A program made the translations under genes and the position numbers. Positions 47,262 through 53,758 of a stretch of DNA of 64,000 bases are shown here, in pieces. Each line of letters opens with the position of its first letter. The stretch's first letter is position 1. The notes below the pieces were generated by a model. That model ran no database searches. It had not been told where the DNA came from and saw only the letters and a program-made list of their open reading frames with translations. Location: positions 1 to 64,000 of the forward strand of contig JAKAJO010000134.1 of assembly GCA_021813745.1 (NCBI GenBank). Reading direction: 5' to 3'. Source of the stretch: Acidobacteriota bacterium (GTDB lineage: Bacteria; Acidobacteriota; Terriglobia; Terriglobales; Acidobacteriaceae).

Positions 47262-48926
47262 GCTCTTGCTCTCCCCAGAGCCTGCGCGGCCCTGGCATCG
47301 AGTCTAGCGCCTGTCTGCCTCGCCTTTACACCCACTCCGCGCAACTTTACCCTTGAAGAGGCAGATTCTTTCCCGCAACCAAACACCCAACGGAGCAGCG
47401 CCCTGTCCTTCCACATCGAAAATTTCGGTTGCAGAGCCGCCCGCGCCGATGCCGAGGCCATCCGCACCGCGCTCGCCGCGGCCGGTCAGGCCGATGCGCT
47501 GCCCGCTCGCGCTGACCTGGTCCTCGTCAATACCTGCTCCGTCACCGCAGAGGCCGACCGCGCCGCTCGCGCCTACATCCGCCGCACCCACCGCCGCAAC
47601 CCAGACGCGCGCATCGTCGTCACTGGCTGCTACGCCCAGCGCGCGCCTGGAGAACTCGCCGCCCTGCCCGGCGTCGTCGCCGTCCTCGGCAACAGCCACA
47701 AGGCATTCGCTCCCACCGTCGCACTCAACCTGCTCGGGCATCCTCCCGCGCAACAATTTGTTCAGATCACTCCGTCGGAAGCCGTGTCTGCCGCACCGCA
47801 AGGAGGATCGCATCAGTACCTGCCTCCGGCGTCGCAAGCCGCGTCTGCCGCACCGCAGGTGCTGGTCTTGGCCGACGAACGCTTCGCCCACTCCTTCCTG
47901 GAGGAAGCGCCCATCCATCCCGGCGCGCAGACCCGCCCCAACATCAAAATCCAGGAGGGCTGCGGCAATCGCTGCTCCTTCTGCGTCATTCCGGAAACGC
48001 GAGGCCCCTCGCGCAGCCTTCCCGCCGGGCGTATCCTAGCGCAGGTTCGCAGCTTCGTCGCCGCCGGGGGCAGGGAACTCGTCTTCTCCGGCATCAACCT
48101 CGGCCGTTGGGGCCGCGATCTCACACCCGAGCCCGGCCAGCAGCAGCCCACGTTGCCGCGCCTCATCCGCCAGATCCTCAACGAAACCAATCTCCCGCTC
48201 CTCCGCCTCAGCTCCATTGAGCCCATGGATTGGGACCACGACCTCATCGCGCTGCTCGCCGAGTATGGCGGCCAACAACCGGGGTCCCCAGCGACGGGTC
48301 CTGGTCGCTGGGGTGGTCGTCTCGCCCACCACGCGCATCTCCCGCTCCAGTCCGGGTCCGACGCCGTCCTCCGCCGCATGCACCGCCGCTATCGCCCCTG
48401 GCACTACGCGCAAAAGGTCGAAGCGCTCTTCCGCGCCGCCGGTCCCGCGCTCACCCTCGGAGCCGACGTCATGGCCGGCTTCCCCGGCGAGACCGATCGC
48501 GAGTTCGCCGAGACCCTCAGCTTCCTCCGCGCCCTGCCTTGCGGCTATCTCCATCTCTTCCCTTTTTCCCCGCGCCCCAACACCCGCGCCTGGGCCCTGC
48601 ACGCAGCCGACCCCGTGCCAACCCCCATCGTTGAAGAGCGCATGGCCGCTCTCCGCCAGCTCGCCCAGGAGAAGCAGCGTGCCCACCGCGAGCAGTTCCT
48701 CGGCACCGCGCTCCCCGCCCTCACCCTGCACACACCGCCTGAGCTCGCCGCTCGCGGACGGACGGCCGCCCTCACAGAAAACTTCCTCCCCGTTGAACTT
48801 GACACACAGCTCCCCTCCAACCAGCCCGTCGTCATCCGCGCTCACGCGCTCACTCCGGAAGGCGCCCTGTTCGCCCACGCACCCGCACCCCACCGCGCTC
48901 CTGAACCGAAGCTCGCCGCCGTCTGA
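47232..48926 (+). CDS. mtaB: MtaB-type tRNA methylthiotransferase with inserted repeats
   Basis: This radical-SAM enzyme adds a methylthio group to t6A37 of tRNA. The N-terminal MTTase domain has three cluster cysteines (ENFGCRAARADAE, VNTCSVTAEADRAA, VTGCYAQRAP). The radical-SAM motif is CGNRCSFCVIPETRGPSRS, and a TRAM-like end follows. The true start is uncertain: homologues begin close to the FHIENFGC segment, where no ATG exists; a CTG at 47403 has GGAG nine bases upstream. I keep the ORF start. Two low-complexity insertions are present: one between the MTTase and radical-SAM parts and one before LPLQSGSD. Confidence 0.87.
   Translation: MRCLRSFPVHALALPRACAALASSLAPVCLAFTPTPRNFTLEEADSFPQPNTQRSSALSFHIENFGCRAARADAEAIRTALAAAGQADALPARADLVLVNTCSVTAEADRAARAYIRRTHRRNPDARIVVTGCYAQRAPGELAALPGVVAVLGNSHKAFAPTVALNLLGHPPAQQFVQITPSEAVSAAPQGGSHQYLPPASQAASAAPQVLVLADERFAHSFLEEAPIHPGAQTRPNIKIQEGCGNRCSFCVIPETRGPSRSLPAGRILAQVRSFVAAGGRELVFSGINLGRWGRDLTPEPGQQQPTLPRLIRQILNETNLPLLRLSSIEPMDWDHDLIALLAEYGGQQPGSPATGPGRWGGRLAHHAHLPLQSGSDAVLRRMHRRYRPWHYAQKVEALFRAAGPALTLGADVMAGFPGETDREFAETLSFLRALPCGYLHLFPFSPRPNTRAWALHAADPVPTPIVEERMAALRQLAQEKQRAHREQFLGTALPALTLHTPPELAARGRTAALTENFLPVELDTQLPSNQPVVIRAHALTPEGALFAHAPAPHRAPEPKLAAV
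47774..47859 (+). repeat. 29-nt direct repeat inside mtaB
   Basis: Copies at 47774-47802 and 47831-47859 differ at three positions (core GTCTGCCGCACCGCA) and are 57 bases apart, so the frame is kept. They encode the low-complexity VSAAPQ...ASAAPQ segment between the two catalytic parts of MtaB. Confidence 0.8.
48286..48313. repeat. REP-like palindrome inside mtaB
   Basis: CCCCAGCGAC and GTCGCTGGGG form a perfect 10-bp inverted repeat with an 8-base loop. It encodes part of the segment GGQQPGSPATGPGRWGG, which lies just before the conserved LPLQSGSD motif. Confidence 0.75.
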
Positions 48927-48975
48927 ACGCCCCGCTCCGCAGTACCCGCGTACCGCCCATCCCAAACCGCACCAA

Positions 48976-48984
48976 TGCTATACT
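48976..48984 (+). promoter_or_regulatory. Extended -10 promoter for infC
   Basis: TGCTATACT is a good extended -10 element (TGn plus TATACT); no clear -35 is seen. The predicted transcript start is near 48991, leaving a leader of ~70 bases before infC. The GTG at 48989 used by the ORF track would lie at or before the mRNA start. Confidence 0.5.
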
Positions 48985-49063
48985 CAGGGTGCATCCGCGT
49001 AACTGGCACGCCTGCCAGCTCCAACCGCAGGCAAGGCCCGCGCGGCACTTTGGGAGGAGCACC

Positions 49064-49678
49064 ATCGCACTCGACAAACGTTCGGCCAAGTCCTTTATCC
49101 GCATCAACGACCGCATTCGCGCACGCGAGATTCGCGTCATCGACGAAAACGGCGAACAGCTCGGCATCCTGCCACCCTTTGAAGCCCTGAAAATTGCCCG
49201 CGAGCGGGGCTTGGATTTGGTCGAGGTTTCTCCCAACGCCGTCCCGCCCGTCTGCCGCATCCAGGACTACGGCCGCTACCTCTACGAGAAGGATAAGAGC
49301 GAGCGCGCCGCCCGCAAGAAGCAGAAGGTCATCGTCATCAAAGAAGTCAAGTTCTCCGTCACCGTTGACGAGCACGACTACCAGACCAAGAAGAACCAGG
49401 CCATCCGCTTCCTCCATGACGGTGATAAGGTCAAGGCCAGCCTCCGCTTCCGCGGTCGCCAGATGGCCCACCGCGAGCTTGGCTACAACATCATCAATCG
49501 CCTCATCCAGGACATCGGCGACGCCGGCATGGTCGAGTTCATGCCCCGCATGGAAGGCACCATCCTCCACGCCATCCTCGCCCCCACGAAAAAGGACGCG
49601 CCCAAGCCCAAGCCCGCCGCCCCTGCCCCGCAACCGCAGCAGGCCGCCGCGCCAAAGGCTCCGGTGCCGCAGGCCTGA
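49064..49678 (+). CDS. infC: Translation initiation factor IF-3, with apparent ATC start codon
   Basis: IF-3 binds the 30S subunit and checks start codons. All typical parts are present: RINDRIRAREIRVIDENGEQLG at the N-terminus, the linker RKKQKVIVIKEVKF, and the C-domain DGDKVKASLRFRGRQMAHRELG. A Pro/Ala/Lys tail follows. No ATG is available near the expected start. A near-perfect ribosome site GGGAGGAG (49052-49059) lies four bases before ATC, giving 204 residues starting IALDKRSAKS. Rare AUU-type starts in infC are the known basis of autoregulation, so I favour ATC over the track GTG at 48989. The downstream rpmI and rplT genes fit the normal operon order. Confidence 0.92.
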   Translation: MALDKRSAKSFIRINDRIRAREIRVIDENGEQLGILPPFEALKIARERGLDLVEVSPNAVPPVCRIQDYGRYLYEKDKSERAARKKQKVIVIKEVKFSVTVDEHDYQTKKNQAIRFLHDGDKVKASLRFRGRQMAHRELGYNIINRLIQDIGDAGMVEFMPRMEGTILHAILAPTKKDAPKPKPAAPAPQPQQAAAPKAPVPQA

Positions 49679-49907
49679 TCGACTCAACAGCCCGGGTCCC
49701 TTCTTCGGTGGGGGTCCGATGAAAATGGGCAACTTCGTCTGTCCATCCCCCATTCTGGCAACCGGGCGGGGGCTAGATGATTTGCCACCGGCGAGAGACT
49801 GCGCCCTACATCACAGCCAGTCTGCCCCAAATCGCGGATAATCATGGCTCCCGCTGTGCCGCGAGCAGGGTTTCACTATGCGCGAGCCTGCGGAATAGCA
49901 GGTTCGC

Positions 49908-50696
49908 ATGAACCTACGAGGGTTTTCTTGCTGGCTTTGCTTCTCCTTTCTTGTCTCTTCTTCCCTCTGCGGATGCTTTTCGGTCTCAGTCAAGGCCAAG
50001 CCCGTCGTAATGGCCCCCGATTTGAAAGAGATCCAGCCCCCGCCAGCGCCCGTCGTCGGCACCACCACCAGACAGCAGGTGGAAGCGCTCTATCGAGACT
50101 TCCGCGTGGACTCCGGCGTTCCAGAACTCTACTGGGCTCGTATGTCCAGGTCGGATAGCAAGGAGTTTTGCCCCGGCTGCAGCCAGCGCAAGTGGCAAAC
50201 AGTCAACATGGTGGCGACCTTTGACTCCAATCAAGTGGTGCAGTGGGTCCGTATCTTCTCCGACGTGACCCTGCCCGCCGCAGTTGCGTCCATGGTCCAG
50301 CAGGGACAGATGCCTTCCCTTAAATTCTCGTCACCTGTCACAATCAACGCAGTACGTTACCCTTGGACATCGGACGAGCGCTATCTGCGGGATGACCAGA
50401 TGCCCGTCACGGTGGTGCTGGAGCCTTTGACCCTCACGGTCTCGGCCACCCGCCCCGGAAGATGGGTGCCGCCCAGGTCTGCCCGCCTCGTAACAGTCGT
50501 CGCTCCAAGGGCGAATGCCGGCACAATATCGGTGGAGTACCTAGGGTTCGAACGGCCCCACTCAGGAAAAGTCTACCGGATAGATCTCTGGTTCAAGTCA
50601 AAGAACGACCTCGCACCCAGCATTCACTTCGAAACCACTTTTGCCGAGGCACTCATCCTGGCCCGCTGGATGGCGCCGCCGCCCACCGCCCAGTAG
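49908..50696 (+). CDS. Putative lipoprotein of unknown function between infC and rpmI
   Basis: This 262-residue protein begins with a short signal sequence and a probable lipobox (FLVSSSLCGC). No family is recognised. Visible features are a CPGC pair near residue 85 and mostly beta-strand-like segments (VTVVLEPLTLTVSATRPG). It interrupts the usual infC-rpmI neighbourhood. A TATACT element at 50717-50722 after it may restart transcription for rpmI. Confidence 0.65.
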   Translation: MNLRGFSCWLCFSFLVSSSLCGCFSVSVKAKPVVMAPDLKEIQPPPAPVVGTTTRQQVEALYRDFRVDSGVPELYWARMSRSDSKEFCPGCSQRKWQTVNMVATFDSNQVVQWVRIFSDVTLPAAVASMVQQGQMPSLKFSSPVTINAVRYPWTSDERYLRDDQMPVTVVLEPLTLTVSATRPGRWVPPRSARLVTVVAPRANAGTISVEYLGFERPHSGKVYRIDLWFKSKNDLAPSIHFETTFAEALILARWMAPPPTAQ

Positions 50697-50842
50697 CCCA
50701 GAAATCTCACCTGCTGTATACTGGATGAGTTCGTCTCCCGGCGCAGTTTCTGTTTCGGGAAAGGCGCAGGGAAGTCCCTGCCCTCCAACGCGAACCCGGC
50801 CCGAGGACTCCCCTCTGCCGCCGGCAATGCAAAGAGAAGACA

Positions 50843-51040
50843 ATGCCCAAGTTGAAGACCCATTCGGGCGCGGCCAAGCGCTTCAAGAAAACTGGCACCG
50901 GCAAAATCAAGCGGGGCCAGACCAAGACGCGCCACATCCTTTCGTCCAAATCGCCCAAGGTCAAGCGCAAGCTCGGCAAAATCGTGCTTGTCTCCGACGG
51001 CGACTACGCAAAGGTCGCGCGCATGATTCCCTACGCCTGA
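50843..51040 (+). CDS. rpmI: Ribosomal protein bL35
   Basis: This 65-residue basic protein matches bL35 over its full length ([25 protein letters not shown]; ending VARMIPYA). It is part of the 50S subunit. It lies upstream of rplT in the standard infC-rpmI-rplT order, though an unrelated lipoprotein gene separates it from infC. Confidence 0.98.
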   Translation: MPKLKTHSGAAKRFKKTGTGKIKRGQTKTRHILSSKSPKVKRKLGKIVLVSDGDYAKVARMIPYA

Positions 51041-51201
51041 TGGTTGTCGGGCCTCAGTGGAGAGGCCCCCGGCGGCGCGCAACACCCCCGCCGAGAGATC
51101 AGGCATTGAACGAGCGAGTGAAGAGGCCCGGACCGCCATCATGGCCGTCTCTCCTGCCTCCAGCCGCGTAACCGCCACCACCACCCAAACGGAGAAACAC
51201 C

Positions 51202-51570
51202 ATGCCTCGCGTTAAACGCAGCACCAAGCGCCATGACCGGCGCAAAAAGATTCTTGAGCGCGCAAGCGGCTACTTCCTCACCAAATCCAAGCTCTACCAG
51301 GCAGCCCAGGAAGCCGTCGAGCGCGGCCTCAAGTTCGCCTACACCGGCCGCCGCCAGAAGAAGCGCCAGTTCCGCTCCCTCTGGATTGTCCGCATCTCCG
51401 CCGCCGCCAAGCTCAACGGCACCAGCTACTCCCAGTTCATCAGCGGACTCAAGAAGGCCGGCATCGAGCTCGACCGCAAGGTCCTCTCCGACATCGCCAT
51501 CAAGGACCCCGCAGGCTTCACCGACCTCGCCAACAAGGCCAAAGCCGCCCTCGCCGCCAAAGCCGCATAA
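51202..51570 (+). CDS. rplT: Ribosomal protein bL20
   Basis: This 122-residue protein matches bL20 ([48 protein letters not shown]). It is an early 50S assembly protein and in other bacteria represses its own operon by binding leader RNA. GGAG lies upstream at the usual distance. A strong terminator at 51611 ends the transcript, so pheS needs its own promoter. Confidence 0.98.
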   Translation: MPRVKRSTKRHDRRKKILERASGYFLTKSKLYQAAQEAVERGLKFAYTGRRQKKRQFRSLWIVRISAAAKLNGTSYSQFISGLKKAGIELDRKVLSDIAIKDPAGFTDLANKAKAALAAKAA

Positions 51571-51610
51571 CCACGGCCCACCAGCGAGACCGCAAGCCAA
51601 CGATCCAGCA

Positions 51611-51638
51611 AAAAGCCCCGGAACCCTCCGGGGCTTTT
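51611..51638 (+). terminator. Rho-independent terminator after rplT
   Basis: AAAAGCCCCGGA and TCCGGGGCTTTT form a perfect 12-bp stem with a 4-base loop, ending in the T-rich strand. It lies 40 bases after the rplT stop. Confidence 0.9.
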
Positions 51639-52166
51639 GCATTGCCACTTCACGCCCCTACCACACCGCCTGACATCTTGAGCGGCCAGAGCGCACAGCG
51701 CAGCGAGTCGAAAGATGTGCCGGGCGCCCCATCCAAGGCGTCTGCGCAGTAGGCGCCATGGGTGGGAAAGCACCAACCCCACCCAGCCAGACGGAATCTG
51801 CTGTCAAGCCCCAACCGCCACCCATTCCCGCCAAGCTCTTCATTTCATTGCGCAAAGACTCCGCCCCGTTTTGCATCTTCATTCCATTGAAACGCGCATA
51901 CTAAGAACATCAACCTGAGAACCGCGCCCACCGGCCCACGTCTCAGGCATGTTCATTTTCAGGAGACTTGCGCCATGCCATCGGTTCATACCCCAAGAAG
52001 AAATAACCCACCCCCCCTGCGAAATTTTTCTTTCCACAATTCCCTTGCATGTTTTCTCCCGCTCGTATTTGCCCAGTCTTCGCTTTTCACTCCAGGCCGC
52101 ACATCCTCCGCAAACGCAAATGCCGCCAACCCGCAACCCACGCGTGGTTTATCCTGCTAGTACCGC
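51639..52166. other. Gap upstream of pheS with a REP-like imperfect palindrome
   Basis: No gene is convincing. Near 51722-51768 an imperfect inverted repeat (CCCCATCCAAGGCG with GGCGCCATGGGTGGG) resembles an intergenic repeat. Short plus-strand ORFs just before pheS contain some phenylalanine codons but have neither a Phe run nor an attenuator hairpin, so I do not call a leader peptide. Confidence 0.5.
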
Positions 52167-53273
52167 ATGACGACTGAAGCAATCCCTACGTTGATGGCAT
52201 TTGACGATGCCTCGCTGAATCAGGCATTTGCCGCGCTCGAGCAGCAGGCGCGCGCCGACGCGGCCGCGCTCGCCACACCCGACGCTGTCGAAGCCTTTCG
52301 CCTCCACTGGCTCGGGCGCAAGCAGGGCCGCCTCAATGAGGTCTCTTCGCGCTGGCTCAAGGCCGCGCCGCCTGAGGCCAAAAAGGCCCTCGGCCAGCGG
52401 TTCAACGCCCTCAAGGCCATCGTGGAAGGCCTGCTCGACGCTGCCTCCGGCGCCGGCCCGACCGACGCCACCCTTGCTGCCGAGGCCATCGACATCACCC
52501 TGCCCGGCTCCCGCCGCCTGACCGGCGCAGAACACCCCATTACGAAGACGCTCAACGAAATCGTCAGCGTTTTTGCCGCGCTTGGGTACTCGGTCGGCGT
52601 CGGCCCCGAGGTCGAAACCGACTTCTACAACTTCGAGTGCATGAACTTTCCGCCCGGCCACCCCGCGCGCGACACGCAGGACACGCTCGTCGTCGCCAAT
52701 CAGGAGCGCCGCGCCCAGCGTGATCGTCTCCTGCTGCGCACCCACACCTCGCCCGTGCAGATGCGCACCATGGAGCAGCAGCCGCCGCCCGTCCGCATCG
52801 TCATCCCCGGCAAGGTCCACCGCAATGACGCGCAGGACGCCACGCATTCGCCCATCTTTCATCAAGTGGAAGGCCTCTGCGTCGACACCAACATCACCTT
52901 CAGCGACCTGAAGGGCACGCTCGATCACGCCATGAAAGCGCTCTTCGGCTCGTCTGTCAAGACGCGTTTCTTCCCGTCGTTCTTCCCGTTCACAGAGCCC
53001 AGTGCCGACGTGCAAATCAGCTGCATCTTTTGTGGAGGCAAGGGCTGCCGCAAGTGCAAGCACTCCGGCTGGATTGAGTTGCTCGGCTGCGGCATGGTCG
53101 ACCCCGCCGTCTTCGCCTTCGCGCAGGAAAAGCAGCCCGCCTACGACCCGAAGAAAATCTCCGGCTTCGCCTTCGGCATGGGCGTGGAGCGTATCGCCAT
53201 GATGAAGTACGGCATCAGCGAAATCGACCAATTCTACGCGGGCGATATGAGGTTTTTAGGTCAGTTTGCTTAG
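52167..53273 (+). CDS. pheS: Phenylalanine-tRNA ligase alpha subunit
   Basis: This 368-residue catalytic subunit is full length. The N-terminal helical arm is followed by the class II core: motif 2 with LRTHTSPVQMRTME and HRNDAQDATHSPIFHQVEG, and motif 3 with GFAFGMGVERIAMMKYGI. It joins phenylalanine to its tRNA together with PheT. The stop codon lies at the edge of the left inverted repeat that borders the inserted four-helix-bundle gene. Confidence 0.97.
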   Translation: MTTEAIPTLMAFDDASLNQAFAALEQQARADAAALATPDAVEAFRLHWLGRKQGRLNEVSSRWLKAAPPEAKKALGQRFNALKAIVEGLLDAASGAGPTDATLAAEAIDITLPGSRRLTGAEHPITKTLNEIVSVFAALGYSVGVGPEVETDFYNFECMNFPPGHPARDTQDTLVVANQERRAQRDRLLLRTHTSPVQMRTMEQQPPPVRIVIPGKVHRNDAQDATHSPIFHQVEGLCVDTNITFSDLKGTLDHAMKALFGSSVKTRFFPSFFPFTEPSADVQISCIFCGGKGCRKCKHSGWIELLGCGMVDPAVFAFAQEKQPAYDPKKISGFAFGMGVERIAMMKYGISEIDQFYAGDMRFLGQFA

Positions 53274-53279
53274 CAAGTC

Positions 53280-53306
53280 AGCAGGCCAGCAAGTTAGCAA
53301 GTCAGC
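53280..53306 (+). repeat. Left inverted repeat flanking the four-helix-bundle gene
   Basis: A 27-base sequence (core CAGCAAGTTAGC) is repeated in inverted orientation at 53714-53740, with 24 of 27 positions matching. The short unit AGCAAGT recurs within and just before it, including over the pheS stop. Confidence 0.8.
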
Positions 53307-53324
53307 ACAAAATGTGAATCGACA

Positions 53325-53690
53325 ATGACACGAACACGGTACTATCGGGACTTGGCAGCATGGCAAAAGTCGATGGCGCTGGCGAAGGAAATATACCGGG
53401 AGACTGAGGCGATGCCTAAGTCAGAAATCTATGGGCTCCAATCGCAGATACGGCGCTCAGCGGTTTCGGTCCCAAGCAATATTGCCGAGGGACATGGAAG
53501 ATTGAATGATGGGCATTTTCGACAGTTTCTCGCCAATGCTCGAGGTTCGCTTTTTGAACTGCAGACGCAACTTGAACTTGCCTCCGATTTGCACTTCATA
53601 GCAGGTGACAAATTTGAGGACTTAATGAAGAAAAGCGATGAAGTCGCGCGAATCATCAACGGGCTGCTTGCCACTCTGAGGGGCAACTGA
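53325..53690 (+). CDS. Four-helix-bundle (S23/IVP-type) protein inserted between pheS and pheT
   Basis: This 121-residue protein matches the small four-helix-bundle family first known from intervening sequences in 23S rRNA genes: YRDLAAWQKSMALAKEIYRET, YGLQSQIRRSAVSVPSNIAEGHGR and FLANARGSLFELQTQLELA. It probably forms oligomers; its role is unknown. It is codon-poorer in G+C than its neighbours and is bordered by inverted repeats, which points to insertion as a unit into an otherwise conserved operon. Family relatives occur with diversity-generating retroelements, but no reverse transcriptase is present here. Confidence 0.9.
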   Translation: MTRTRYYRDLAAWQKSMALAKEIYRETEAMPKSEIYGLQSQIRRSAVSVPSNIAEGHGRLNDGHFRQFLANARGSLFELQTQLELASDLHFIAGDKFEDLMKKSDEVARIINGLLATLRGN

Positions 53691-53713
53691 ACTTGAAGGG
53701 AGCCTACAGGCTC

Positions 53714-53740
53714 GCTAACTCGCTAACTTGCTGACCTGCT
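53714..53740 (-). repeat. Right inverted repeat flanking the four-helix-bundle gene
   Basis: This is the inverted partner of 53280-53306 (24 of 27 matches; core GCTAACTTGCTG). It ends 18 bases before the pheT start, so it may also replace the normal pheT leader. Confidence 0.8.
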
Positions 53741-53758
53741 CACACGGATTGAAAAGCA

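Noticed and set aside
51949-52170. Short ORFs before pheS as a Phe-rich leader peptide
   Set aside because: Phenylalanine codons are scattered, not clustered, and I see no attenuator hairpin with a T-run before pheS.
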